Origin: Pristionchus mayeri
Lineage: Eukaryota; Nematoda; Chromadorea; Rhabditida; Neodiplogasteridae
DNA length: 64,000 nucleotides
Assembly (NCBI GenBank): GCA_036245805.1
Contig: BTRK01000005.1
Location: 28,315,469-28,379,468 of the forward strand
Direction: 5' to 3'
Part shown: positions 45,801 through 60,800 of the stretch, in pieces
Layout of the letters: each line of letters opens with the position of its first letter
Numbering within the stretch: position 1 is the first letter of the stretch
Translations under genes and position numbers: made by a program
The notes under the pieces: model-generated
Told to the model about the DNA's origin: nothing
Database searches by the model: none
What the model saw: only the letters and a program-made list of their open reading frames with translations

Positions 45801-48800
45801 CTTTCATAGAAGTTGAAAGCTTACTTGAATCTGCAGTTGCTGCCATTCCCAGCAATTATTGCACTTTGAAATTTGCTATACCGACATGCGTGAACTTTGC
45901 ATTGAAAATATGATAATTCGAAAGGCGGGAAAATTGGTGAATTGGTTACTTAGGCCGGGAGAGGTTGCTTTCTTTCTCAATGCCATAACTCATTTCTTAG
46001 ACGCCCTAGTGCCTCCCCCCAGTTCTATCCTTTCACTTTAGCGTGAATATTCAGATAACTATCTTATAAAACTTTCTGATGCTTGCGTTTTGGAAAAAAA
46101 TGAACGAAAGATAGGTGGGGTAACGCGTGAAATTGATGCACGAAATTCAATGAGGGAGAAGAGGGGGAGAATAGCGAGTACTGGCACGAGGAAGCGACGA
46201 TACGAGTGAAAATTGAGAGAAAGGAGAGAGCAAAATAGAGGAGTTGATTGCACTCAACTGATAACAATTGCATGTATCTTTCAAGGAACAATACTGAACC
46301 AAGTGAACTGAATGATAACATTGTAATATCAAAAAACAGTGTAGCTTGCTGGGAACGAAGACCTTCTGGAGAATGTGAGGATGAATCCAAACTTATGAGT
46401 GTTTTGAACGAGATCATCAACATGCGATCATAAAAATATACAATAACAAACTCGAAGAGCAGTAAAGAAGGACAAAAGAACAACAAGTTGCAGTAAACAT
46501 TTCCAATTCAAGTTGCATGAGTTCATCCCCCCCTTCCAGAGGCAGTCGCTATCTCTCTTCTGTCTCTGCTGCCATTGTCTCCCTTCGACAGTGCGATGCG
46601 CAGATCAAATCAGTCCAGTCTTCGTGCTCTGATCTCCTCTCTGATCTCAATGGATACCAGGTAGAGAGAGGATTCATTCTGAAATCCCTAATCCTTGGAG
46701 ACTATTTCAAAATCTGTTTTGAGGATCTGACGAAGCAGATGGATTACCTGCAGAAGCAGTTGAAGGAACACGAGGACACCAAGTTCTCCGAATGGTATGA
46801 ATCATACCGTATGATACTCCAAACCGAATGGGAGAATTTTTGGTTTAAAATATCAAAGAAAATATTGAATTTTGAAAATAATATTAATAACAATGATGTT
46901 GATAAGCTGATGAAAACGGATCATCGTCTTCGCAGGTGTCGTGAGACTCTCGAATCGATCGACGACGAAACTGACACAGTGGCACTCGAAACGGGAGGAA
47001 GGATTATGGTATTACTGAAATTTACTTATCGTTCGAGAAAATAGATTGAAATTTTCGAAGAATTTTTCGAACATCTATCATCACAAAAAGGAGAAAATTT
47101 AGGTTCTCGAGCAGTCGAATGGAATGCTTCACGTGAACTACAGCGATCGACTGCTAAAGATGATTAGAGAAGTATGTTTATCGTTTGGAATTTCAATATT
47201 GCCTATCAGATGTTATTCTAATCCATCAGGGATATAAGGTGCTAACATATTTTCTGCTTTAGGTGCGTCAACTGGCCTCTCTCGGTCTGGTGATTCCAGC
47301 GAAGATTTCGAAAACGTGCGCCAATGGAGAGAAGTACCATCGATATGGAGTCACACTTAAACAGGTGAGGATAGTGATAATTTACTCGCAAAAAATAGCA
47401 GATAACGTAGAGGAAATGAGAAATTCAATTTCAATCAATAATCGTCTCTCAGATCGCCCACTTCTACAACACAGTCGACCAGCAGATGCTGCCTTGCCAG
47501 CAGGTATATTCATGAAAAAATGAAGATAATTTTCAATTCAATTCAATTTTTAATGACTGACTTGTAGGCCCTGATGCTGGACGAGGCACTCGCATTCGAG
47601 AAGCTCGTGATCCCTCAGAAGAAAACGGGAGAGAAGAACCACTGGATAAACACCGTGAGTTGAGGAAGGGACAATATAGCAGAATGCACAGAGCCCTTTA
47701 CCAACGAAAACTTTTAAAAAATCTTTTGAGGTGACGTGGGAGAAGCCGGAGCAGTTGGACGAATACATTCTGCAGCTGAAGTTGGCATCAGACAAACTGG
47801 CCAATCACAACAGGTTCGATACCTCTAGGTTCCTGCGGGGAGATGAAAATCGGAGTAGCTAATCCATGGGAGCACTGAGCTCTGAATTCAATAAAAAATC
47901 TTTTTTCAGACGTCTCCGCAACTCGCACTCTCTCATCGTCGATAAAGTGTGCGAATTAGCAGCACTCGATGTTCTGAAGGAAGTCAACAAGTGGAAGGAA
48001 GGACTCAATGTCATTCGGTCTAAGGTACACTTTCAGATATCATCTTATGGAGTACTTTTTGGATTGATTAATTTGAATAATACCTACGATATATTGGATT
48101 TCAGATCCAGGAGGAGGAGGCAGTGCACGGTGCGAGTAAGCAGAACATCCGACCATGGCAACTGCACTGGGACAGACAACTGTTCAAGGTACGATGGAAG
48201 ATTCGCCATTCAGGAATTATCGATTGACTACAGGCTCTTCAACTGCAATACCAATGGGGACTCGAGAGCATCCACACACAGATTCAACCTATCAACGCCC
48301 AGCTTGTTTTCGCGTACGTTTTCCAATATTATCTAGGATCTAAACAGTTAAAACATCAAGGCTTCGTTAAAGTCTAAAGGAGAAAGCAAGTTATCACTCG
48401 AATGTCTGCCTTACATCACCATCATTGCAGCCAGCAGACGCTGCAGCTGCGCCCTCCGATGGAGGAGATCCGCATGCGATACTACAAGGAACTACGACGA
48501 TTCCTGGGCATTCCCGAGAACTTCCGAGGAGTGCTCACTGTGGACAATGAGGTACTCGTTCAACCCATTCCCACATTAACGTCCATCACAGCACTCTTCG
48601 ATCTTCGCTGTGATGATCGATCTGAATGCGAATCGATTCGATGGCCTCTACGAGAAGGCAGAGACACTCCTGCAGCAAGTCGCCAATGTCGGAGATGACT
48701 TCAAGGTGGGATGATGAGCGACCTGGAAGACTTTGTTGTTATCTTTCAGAGTTGGGTGGCACTCGGACAAGTGGACATTGAATCGCTCATCGAGGAGAAC

Positions 48801-51800
48801 TTCAACAAGGTCAATTACTTTTATTTTGCCCATCGTTTTGATTAGATTTGCTGGAATGCATTTTCTCAGGCGTCAGACTGGGAGCGTCACTTCAAGATGC
48901 TCAAGACGAAGGGTAGAGAGGCGGAGCGACTCCCCAGGTGGTTAAAATTATTTTCGAAAATAATTTAATAAATTGCAGTGAGATTCGCTTCGATTGCATC
49001 GTCGTCTCGACTGCGCCTCTCAAGAGTACCATAGAGGAGGAATTACAGAGGTCTGTCTTTTCCATTATGATTCTACTTTTATATTTTAAATCCAATTAAA
49101 ATATTTATCGTCTGCCTTGTTTTATGTAACAAAATGAAAATGCAGGGTGATGGACACTCTGATCTGGTCGCTGCGACACGTGATGAGCACGCAACTGCAG
49201 CTGATGCAGATATACCTCGGACAGGTATGAACGATAAGTGATGAGCCAGGTCAAACCTTCAGCTATTTAGTAAATACACCGAAGAAGGAATTAACTAAAC
49301 GTTTGCCTCATGAAATGCTCATTGCAGGCAATCGGGGTTCTCTCGACTCGTCCTCAATCCATCCAGGAGGTCTCCGAGGCCAATGCGAAGCATGCGGAAT
49401 TTGGAAAGACTAAGAAAGAAGTGAGGCCTTTCAGATGTCATGAAAATCAATAGTTGGTTTCAGATGAAAGAAAAGCTGTCGATTCTGAACGAGCAGCAGA
49501 ACCTCCTGCGAGCAGTCTCAGGTGCGTTTAGTGATCCATGATAGGATTGTATGTCAATATTCAAAACGACAAGAGAGTAGGTGGAATTCAATTCTTCATT
49601 CATGTCTGCATAAATGAAGGAAGTGGATTGCAGGCAGTGGAGTGGAGCACATGGAATTGGTCGGGAAGCAGTGGGATCAGTTCGATGTCATGTTAGACTC
49701 CCACCAGGATATGATCAGGGCTGAGGTAGTTATTTTATGCCGTGGAAAAAGTCAAGGAGAAGAGGAAATATTTGAATTCCCGCAATTTCGTATCTCGGTT
49801 CTCAGTGGAGCTAGAGACGAGAAATTTGGAATATGGGGTGTGAATAGATTTTACACCCCATAGTCCCATTTTCAAGTCGCTATCTCTACTGGGAGCTGAG
49901 ATATGAAATTGCGGGAATTCAAATATTTCCTCTTCTCCTCGACTTTTACCACGGCATAAGTTCATCAATTATATTTAAATAATTTCACCTTTCTCTCTGG
50001 GAACTCATCTGCTTCCAGGTGGAGAATCTCCGTCAGAACGTGGGCACTCGAGTGAAGGCAATCAATGAGGAATCGGAGAAACTACTAGCGAGGTACGCGC
50101 TTAAATTCTACAATCGTTTCTATTGCATCTTTGCTCAGATGGAATCAATTCAAGCCGAAGAGCGATGCGCTGCAGGGAGATCGAGTGAGTTCCACGGGGA
50201 ATGAAATGAGAACATGTTTGTGATTGGCAATCGTGATCATGGTTCTGTTGGAACCTTGAACATAAAGACTTTCGTAAAAAAAACTTTCATCAAATATTAA
50301 TGCACACATATATTGGAAGATTTCAGATCACGATGCAGAAGGCGATTGAGTTCATTCGAGAGAAGAGACAGCAGTACGATGAATTGAGAGCGAACAGCGA
50401 GGAAATTCGGTAATTCGGCGTTTTCGTAACCTCGAGAGATCAAGAACAACAAGAACCATCCTTAATGACTGCAACAATGTTCATTCTTTCAGCAAGGAGT
50501 GCGAACAATTCGACGTGGCTGCTCCTCAGTTCACTTTCCTCGATGAAATGGAGACTGATCTGGTGGATTTGGAGAGTTCGTTGCCCTCTCTCTCCTCGAA
50601 TGAGAGTGACGATTGCAGACAATTGGATGCTGTACGAGATGTTTACCACGGAGATGGACGAACTGTCCAAGGAGGACTGGATCGTATTCAGGTGATCATC
50701 ATCATTACTCTAATGATGACGTCATCTTCTCAGGTCGAAGACGTATCTCTTCGACGAATTTCTCTCCAAGTGGACGGAAAAGATCAAGGCTGGACAGCAG
50801 ACTCACATGAGTGTTCGACTAATGAAGGACATCGAGAGTCTACAGGTAACGTATTACTTGACCACCCAGCGATCAATGAATTTTATCTGAAATTATCCCT
50901 CTCTGCAGGAGTTCTCGTCTGCACTCAAATACTGCAGAGGGGAGCAATTGAGTGCCGACCACTGGATGGAGATGTTCAGACTGCTAAAACTACCAAGGTA
51001 TATTTTTTCGTTTGGGAATAACAAGAGGATTGTTTTCAGAGGAACGACTCTGGAGAAGCTGAAGTTCTCTGATCTGATCGGAGTGAGTGCAGCCATCGTG
51101 GAGAATGTGGACACACTGAAGCAGCTGAATGCGAAGTAAGTAGATGCAATTATTATTTTTCTTTGGTTGTGATGATGACTGATGGCATGTTTTTAACCTC
51201 CAGAGCACAAGGCGAGGTGGCCATCCGAGAGGCGATCCAGGAACTGGAGATGTGGTCGGCACAGGTGATCTCTCATATGATTTTATACCGAAGGAGTACC
51301 TGTTACAGACTGAATTCGCCCTCACTGACTACCGTCGATACAATGGTAACGTAATCAAGGTGATCAAAGACTGGAAGGAGTCCATAAATTCGGTCAGTTC
51401 CATCCCATAAATATAAATCAGAACTAACGGTGTCTTCAAAGCAAAATGAAAGAAAAATGCGTCCGTTCAGGTGCAAGACAGTCGGGCACTCCTCCAATCA
51501 CTCAAGAGTTCTCCCTTCTACGCTCAATTCTCCGACAAGACAGGCATCTGGGAGAAACGGTATTTCAGCAACTCTATCAGTTTCGAATAATGATCTGCAG
51601 ACTGGGAGACCTCGATCTTTTCCTATCGGAGATGGTAGAGATTCAGAGAAAGTGGATATATCTGGAACCGATCTTTGGAAGGTGAGATGAGCAGTTGAAG
51701 TTCAAAAAATGTCCATTGCATCCTCCAGAGACGCGCTTCCGTCTGAGGCATCTCGCTTCGCACGAGTCGATAACGAGTTCAGAGCAATTCTAAATGGTAT

Positions 51801-54800
51801 GAGGATTGGAAAGTTGCAATGTACAGCTTTCAATACCACAGGGATATCTTTTTCACCATCGCATTATTTTTTTGAGCACTAATATTTATTATTTCGTTTA
51901 GACGTCGCTCGAGATGCTCGTCTGGTCTCTCTGTGCAATCGGTCAGGTCTGAAGAACACTCTGGAAACGATCGTCGATCAACTGAATCGATGCCAAAGAG
52001 CACTCAATCAGTTCCTAGAAGTTCGCACAGGATTTGAAGGACGATATGATACAATTGACTGCAGGACAAGCGATCTGCCTTCTCTCGTTTCTATTTCCTC
52101 GGGGACGACGATCTACTGGAGATTCTCGGACAGAGCACCAACCCTGCGGTGATACAACAGCATCTCAAGAAACTGTTCCAGGTAAGCATGCGTTGTCTCG
52201 TACTTAATTAATCTTTTCACTTAGGGAATCAACCGAGTAATCTTCTCACCTGATTCGACCTCCATCACTGCGATGGTCTCTGCCCACGGCGAGACTGTGA
52301 ACCTATCGAAACCGATCAGAATTGTGCCGCAAGTAGAGGTACGTCATCTACAACAATTGAAAAGTGGCCAGCCTCACACAATCATGATGTTTAATGGAGA
52401 CTTCTTGTGCAAGAGAGATACGATTTTCACTGCAGATCTGGCTTCAGCATCTGTCGGAAGAAATGCAGGAGACTCTGAGTCGATTGGTGTTGGATGCAGT
52501 CAGAGACGCCAATATGGACTCCAATAAGTACCCCTCGCAGGTTAGAATCGATACCTGACTTTGTTCATGAGACATTGCAGGTGCTCTGCCTCGCAGAAGA
52601 GATTCGCTTCTCGAAAGATGTCGAGCAGGTAAGCTAAAGCTCAGTTCAAATTTCGCCATGTATTCTTTTAAATTACAATTTCAGGCCCTTCACTCGCAGC
52701 AGCTACCAAAGTTGAGAACAGCGCTCGAGTCGCAACTTGATTCCTACACTTCATCTAATGTAAGATTTTTTTTCACTTTGGGCATGAAATCACGATGTGT
52801 TCTTGCTTGAACACATTTTTTATCATTCCTTATCCGTTTCCATTCAGCTCACGGACACAGTGCTGCAACTGAAGTTGAAGGCGCTCATTCTCGATCTCAT
52901 CCATCGAATCGACGTCGTCGACCAACTCACTGCTGATAAAACAAAGTAAAATTAGATTTATTCTTCCGAATATTCATATTTTATATGCATGTTTCAATGG
53001 CTCTGCTATCATGTACAATTCACCATTGATTTTTATATACTATTCACAATGAATTTATCATTCACTGGACGTAAATTCCCATCCCTCAGATCTACGTCAT
53101 CGTGGATGTGGCAGAAGCAGCTACGGTACTACATCGAGAGAGAACGAGTCGTCGTGCGGATGGTCAACAGCGCCTTCCCTTACTCTTACGAGTATCAGGT
53201 ACGTGCCCGTTGTATTCAAGGTGTAGAGATGTTGTCTCACATTCAGTTGTGTTGTGAAAACGATATTTAAACTACGTAGAATTTATTGACAATGAAAGTT
53301 TAAAATGAATTGAACTCATCAGGGAAATGCGGCTAAGCTAGTGCACACTCCTCTGACGGACAAGTGCTTCCTCACTCTCACTCAAGCGATGACACTCGGA
53401 TTAGGAGGAAACCCTTACGGACCAGCGGGAACGGGCAAGACTGAGTCTGTCAAGGTGAATTGCTCAAGTTGTTAATCATCATTTAGACAAAACTTATGTT
53501 GTACAACGTCTACTAGAGAAGGAAGCCATCAATTTGTGAATTGAAGTCGTTGTCTTCATTGACGAAAAGGTCATCCCGATTCCTCAGGCCTTGGCAGCAG
53601 CTCTCGGCCGACAGGTGCTTGTCTTCAACTGCGACGAGGGAATCGACCTCCAGTCACTCAATCGGTACGATGAACATTGGAGAGAATGGAAAATCCTCGC
53701 TCTTCTCAGCATCTTCGTTGGGCTCGTGCAATGCGGTGCGTGGGGATGTTTCGACGAGTTCAATCGGCTTGACGCTGTGAGTTTTTGTAATTATTATACT
53801 GCCTTTGTAGCCCTCGTTTTCGAAGGAAGTAGGAAATAACATCTCGAAAGTCCTTATTTACAGACAGTGCTTTCTGCCGTCTCCTCGAAGGTGCAGATAA
53901 TCCAGGACGCGATCAAGAACAAACTGCCCACCTGCGATCTAGGCAATAAGACCGTCAGTTTGATCTTTAATGTTTACCTTCTACAATTCCATTGGTTTAG
54001 GTGCAAGTGAACTCGAACAGCGCCATCTTCATCACTCTCAATCCCGCAGGGAAGGGCTACGGAGGACGGCAGAAGTAAGCAATCTCATCAACTTCTAACA
54101 AAAATTCTAAAAATTGTAGGTTGCCCGACAACCTGAAGCAACTCTTCCGTCCTGTGGTGATGAGTGCGCCGGACAATGAATTGATCGCAGAGACGGAGTT
54201 GTTCTCAGATGGCTTCAAACAGGCGAAGAGTCTCGCCAAGAAGATCGTCACCCTATTCACCTTGAGCAAGTACGAATTGGATTCCTCGAAATAGGGAAGC
54301 ATATAACGAGCAGCACCAATTGTCTCTTCTTGCAGAGAGATGCTCTCTGCTCAGCAGCACTACGATTGGGGGCTGCGAGCATTGAAGACTGTGCTGAGGA
54401 GCTGCGGAGATCTAAGGAGGAAATCGCCCGAGGAGAGCGAGAGGAACATTGTTGTCAAGGTGCGTACTCCAATATTTGAACCCGTTTGTTTCTAGATTTA
54501 TCATGCACGGTTTTATCCGATGGTAAGCGCCATCACAAAGAAACTGATAATCGATTTTTCAAAGGCTCTTCTGCTGAATACTCTCTCGAAGTTGACGTCT
54601 TCTGACTCGACTCGCTTCAACGATCTCATTGTCGATATCTACAGCGAAGTGAACAAGGAGGGCAGCAGTGTGAGTGGAACGATTGATTCACTTCTTTAAA
54701 TCACTTTTATTTAAGTTCGAGCACTTCCTCGAACCATTGAAAGCAGCCGCAGAGCACTCCTCGCTCGTCCTTGATGACAAGAAGCTGCAGAAGGTGAGCT

Positions 54801-57800
54801 TATGGAGCATGATTCAACTGCTTCTTCTCCTATCGATAACCTCCTTCCTTCCAGGTCTTCGAACTCTACGAGCAGCTTCGTCAACGAATGGGCGTGGTCA
54901 TCGTGGGTGGGTGAAAGTGGGCGTTTCCATAATCTCATCTCCTCGTTGAGGTCCGGCTGGCTGCGGCAAGTCTACGACGTGGCAGCTGCTGCAGGCTGCA
55001 ATGGTCGCCACGGGGGAGAAACTGGTCGTCATCCACTTCAATCCCAAGTCAATGAGCAGAACGAGGGTACGTTCAGATAGAGAATTACTGTAGTCGAGTA
55101 TCCATGGTTATCGGACACGAACATTGTTTTGCAGTTGCTGGGACACATGGACTTGGACACGCGCGAATGGAGCGATGGAGTGATCACTTCCGCCGCCAGA
55201 CAGGTGGGAGACCAGGATACATTTAAAGGAGGAGTAAATTCAAAATTCAAATTTTGAAGCTATCATATGCACTGCGTAGGGCTCCACAACGATAAGAAGC
55301 TCCGAAGTTTTCACATTGATATCACCATTCCGAGCAGAGTTATAGCTAGTTGGCTGGGAGCCAGATCAGGGAAAGCTCAGGGAAGGTGGCGAGATAGCAC
55401 GCGACTTGAAGAGAGTGCGTCCCCAGGTGAAACATATCACGCCTCTCATGAGAGAATCGAGCTATTCTAGGGAATGGAGCGAAAATGGCAAAAATGGTTC
55501 TAACAAGTTTTGGGCACCTTGAGGCATCCCTAGCACTCCCTCAAAGTCTCATTGTGCATACTTCGTTTTGGAGCTCCCGGCATCATGTCGGATATCTGCA
55601 GCTCTCTCTTTGAGTGCGCGTATTGCGCTTATACTGAAAGGTAGACTAAAATTGACCTCTGAGTGACCCCCACTCATTTTTCGAGCTCTGTCGATCTATA
55701 TAGTTCATTTCCTGTAAATTTCAAATTTAAGCATGCCTCATTCCCACCCAGATATCTCAAAAGTGTACACAAACACGCAGGATTTTTTCATTGCAGTTTG
55801 TAGAGCTGATTGAGAGCTATCGAATGAGTGGTTTGCGCGAAAAATACAGGAATGCCTGCACGAGTTATGTGCTTTTAAAGTTTTCTGATCGTTTGAAGTC
55901 ATTTTATTCCACTCCACACCGAACAAACAATGGAATGGGGAGAGATAATTGAATCATTCCACACCGCGCGCTCGAAATCGCGCGGTGTAGGGTGGAACAA
56001 AATGACTTCAAACGATCAGAAAACTTTAAAAGCACATAACTCGTGCAGGCATTCCTGTATTTTTCGCGCAAACCACTCATTCGATAGCTCTCAATCAGCT
56101 CTACAAACTGCAATGAAAAAATCCTTCGTGTTTGTGTACACTTTTGAGATATCTGGGTGGGAATGAGGCATGCTTAAATTTGAAATTTACAGGAAATGAA
56201 CTATATAGATCGATAGAGCTCGAAAAATGAGTGGGGGTCACTCAGAGGTCAATTTTAGTCTACCTTTCAGTATAAGCGCAATACGCGCGCTCGAAGAGAG
56301 AGCTGCAGATATCCGATATGATGCCGGGAGCTCCAAAACGAAGTATGCACAATGAGACTTTGGGGGAGTGTTAGGGATGCCTCAAGGTGCCAAAACTTGT
56401 TAGAACCATCTTTGACATTTCTGCTCCATTCCCTAGAACAGCGATTTTAGCTCGATTCTCTCATGAGAGGCGTGATATTCCAACCGGGCGCGCGTTTGCA
56501 TTTACTCCTCCTTTAATGATGGTGATCGTGTGTTCAACCTGAAAAAAGAGAATAAACTCAGGTGACGAACGATCCATCGACTCACACGTGGATCATCTGT
56601 GACGGAGACGTCGACCCGGAGTGGATTGAAGCACTCAACTCAGTCCTCGATGACAATCGACTCGTGAGTACTGTATCGATAAGACTCGATATCGAGGCGC
56701 TCAATTGACATGTGCTTTGTTTCAAAAAGTATCAAATTCATTCAAACGCTAGATAAATTGCAGTTGACGATGCCTTCTGGAGAGCGAATTCAGTTCGGGA
56801 CGAACGTCAATTTCGTCTTCGAGACTGACAATCTCCAGTTTGCGTCCCCTGCAACTATCTCGAGGATGGGAATGATATTCATCAGGTGAGTTGAGAGAGA
56901 AGAACAGATCAGAATGGATGCGCTAAAACGAAGAATGCTCGATGATTCATTGTCGATTCGATTCTCCTCTTTCCTTCTCTCTATCACCCCTTCCCGATAC
57001 CATCTTCACTCTCTTCGTCTTCCCATCACCCTCGGTGGAGCAGGCGGTAAGACGACAGGCCACGACCCTCTCGCTCGCTGGTTCGATGCCCACCCGGGGT
57101 GAGAGCCAGTCTCTCCCTTGGTCCATCTGGATCCAACGGACGAATGAAGGGCCAGTCCCTAGTCTGCCGGTAGTCGCCACCGATGGAAACAACTGGAACT
57201 GATAACTCGAGAACTGAGACCTGACCAACTGAAAGTGCTATCGATGGAGATATCGAATTTGAACGAACAAGTCGGCAACGACGAGGGAATCTGTACGGTA
57301 CATGCACCCCTGGTACCTGAATTTTTGCTGCTGAATATGAACATTATTCCATCTGCTTCTTACTTGCTCACAAATATACATAATTTAAAGGAATTGAAAT
57401 GTATTCACTCAAAAACATTTTCCAATGCAGCAAGGAAGATCTGAGTCCTGCGGATGTACTCACGAAGATGGTCAAAGAACTTACCAAGTCGGAGGAGAAT
57501 GTGAGCTACGGTTGAAATGCGATTGAGACTCTGTGTTTCAGAACAATCAATCTGATTCGTGGGCGAAGGAGATCACGGACAGATGTCTGCCGTGGCTTGC
57601 GAAGAAGGTAAAAGTTACTGATACTGAAATCAAATTACTTCTTGAATCGAAAAAAACAGATTTCAGGTGGATCCTCAATTGAAGATCTCTACTAGTGGTT
57701 GTGTCTCGTGCTCACTCGGACTGACCAAGTGAGTAGTCCTTTACTGAATCCAAAAAGAAAAAGAGTGCAGAACTGCCCGAACTCGAAACGAATTCTGCCT

Positions 57801-60800
57801 TCTGCTCTACAAGGGACTGCATCCTCTCGTGGCAGCAGACTGCAGAAGAGAACTCGCTGCCCAGATATTCCAAGTGATGAGTCCTTGGTGTTCTAGAGAG
57901 AAGTATCCTCTGTGCAGGGCCAGTCTCTTCCCGGGGATCCGTTCCTGCTCTACTCGGATGCCTCCTCCGACTCATTCCTGCAGTATTTCGATGATGCGGG
58001 TTAGATGGATCCTCAAAATCAGAAATCTGAGAGTGTGCTGTTCAGGCTTCGCTATCAAGTTGGATTCGATGCAATACGACAGAAGGAGACCCTTCGTGCT
58101 CACTGCCAACGCCCAGGCGAATAGAGATGTCGTCAGTTTTACTTTCACATTCATTCACATATTCGACGTCTCCAGAATTTTTCTATTGATCTGCCTCACT
58201 GCAGGTAGCTTCCTGGCTGAGAGGAAACAATCGCCAGCCCTTCATAGTGATTGGCCCCGATGGATGCGGAAAGGAGAGTCTCATCAGATTGGCTTTAGAG
58301 GTAAGCAACGCGCTTCTTATTGAAGTGACTAATTTATTTGAGGTGGACAGTTCGAGTGAAGTAGCAATCGTTCACTGCAATGCTCAATCCAGGTGAGTCT
58401 ATCAAAGTTATTTATTGATTACAACTAGAATATTTTATCAAAAGTGTGCCTTGAGTGCTGGGAGTGTGCACGAGGCCCTGCATGCCCATTGTGTACTCGT
58501 CTCCTCTGCGAAGGGAAGGGTATTCAGACCGAAGAACAAGGACAATCTAGTGTTGTACCTCAAGGGAATGAACCTGCCCACCCCCGATAAGGTGAGGCAC
58601 TCCTTCTTTTCTTTATTCGTATCATATTTATCATTTCAAAGTATTCGCGAATCTGTGCAAAATATTACAGTATGGGACGTCCGAGATGCTCGCGATGGTG
58701 CATCAACTACTGACCTACGAGGGATTCTACGACCCTCACTTTGAATGGATCGGCATTGAGAACGTACAGGTAGGAATATTCCCTCAAAGAATTAAAATCA
58801 ATCAATAATCGTAGATCATCGGCAGCATGTCTGTCGGAGTGGATACTAGTGCGAACTCGTTGCCGACGAGGTACGATATTGTTGAAAATTAGAGTGATGT
58901 CAGAATGGTCAATTCAGAGTGCTTTCTCTCTTCCGCATCTGTCTGATGGATCCTCCAACCAACGAAGACTTGAATCTCATCTCTTCCGCCTTCCTCACTC
59001 CCATCCTTGAGGTAGCATTTTTTTGGTGGTCCAATGGAAAAATAAATCTTCCAGTCCTCTCTCAATTCTCCACAGCGCACGACGATGATTGGATCGATGA
59101 TGGTCAATATATTCAGCCAGGTTTGCTCATCCTTTTTATTCGTAGTAAATCGTCTTTCAGGTCAAAACGACCTTCAAATCCACCGAGTATCCTCACTATG
59201 TCTTCACTCCAAAAGATCTGACTAAGTGAGGATTCTGCCTCGTCCCTAGGTCGATTCCTTTCTTAGATGGATCGTCTCTCTAATGAGATACGAGCTCACG
59301 AGTGACCCGGAATTCGTGCAGAAAGTTCTGATATACGAGTCGCAGAGGATATTCGGAGACAGGTAACCCGCACATCCTAATCGCCCTAAATGTTCGTTCA
59401 GACTCGTTTCCATCGACGATAAACATCGATTCGACAATATTCTCATGGAAGAGGCGAGGGCTGGATCCAAGAAAGGTTGCTACAGTAGTACACTATTGAA
59501 ACAATTGTATAAATTTCCTTTGCAGACGACTCAGTCTTCGCGAGTCAATCACTGGCAGTTCATACGAAAGATTCCGTCGGGATTCCACTCGTCAGCATCC
59601 AATCTGCTGATTACGAATCGACACTCAAGAAAGTAGTCAATCGATACGGTAGATTTATTTTCTTTTTTATTATAAATCTGGACCTTCTTCTTCAGAATTC
59701 GAAGTTGCCAACTTCAAGCTTCCGCTGCTCAAAGAAATACAAGCATTCGCTGCCAAGGTCGATCGAGTACTCACCACTCCAGGTACTGTACCCTCATTAT
59801 AATCGATAAAGTAATATGACTATATTCCTCAGGCGGATCCCTCCTTCTCGCGGGTCGAAGTGGAATGGGTAGAAAGGACGTCGTCCAATTGATTGCAAAC
59901 ATGCACTCGATGCCCATTTTCTCTCCTAAGATAACTCCTTCGTATCAGCAGAAGCAATTCGACAACGACATCAAGACGGTAATCACTGGAATTTTTGGCA
60001 GCATTTGTGTGCCGTTCTTTAAACGTTCGAAATTAAAATTCAGGCTATTCAAACTGCTATCACCAATTCCGAGCATGTAGTCTTTATCATCGAAGAGTAT
60101 CAACTAACGCTGTCGTCCTTCCTCCAGTCGATCAACTGCCTCTTATCCTCTGGAGAAGTTCCCAGTTCGTTCCTCTGCCTTGGAGTGTCCTAACTCTAAA
60201 CATCGTGTAGAGTTATTCACTCAACAAGAGTTGGACGGGATGGCAACTCAGCTTCGTGAGCAGTCCTCAGAGGAGTCATTCGATGGCGATCTCCATGATT
60301 ACTTCGCTTATCGTGAGCTCATGAATCCATTCTGAGTTCAAATCAATCCCTTGCAGGAACTCGTTCTCTTCTTCATATCGTGATCATAATGAACACGGAC
60401 AAGAGGTGAGCAGGTCTCTTCCATAGCTCGTAACTTCTTCTCTCAGTGACTTCTCCTTCCAACTGCTCACTAATCCCGCCCTCTACAAGGAATGCACGGT
60501 GATCTGGAGGGATGAGTGGAGCGATGACTCTCTCCAGATGGTGAGGAACTGTGACTGACCAGAGAAGGAAGGACTGGTTTCAGCTGCCCAGTCAGTTGCT
60601 TCCCTCAAGTGGAGACTCGGAGCAAGTGGCCAACTCCGTCCCACCATTCTTCAAAGCAGCTCCGGAGCAGGTACAAACGAGGTTTCGTATCAAAGATATA
60701 GTCGTTATTGAGGTCCCCTCGAAGTACGTGTCCTTCATAGAGACGTACGCGAAGATCCACGAGAAGAACAAGAAGGAGCTCAAGGGAAGAGTTGAGAGAC

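Noticed and set aside
49642..49968. Open frames across the MITE at 49.7 kb
   Set aside because: Both strands are open only because the element is a palindrome; che-3 exons lie on either side.
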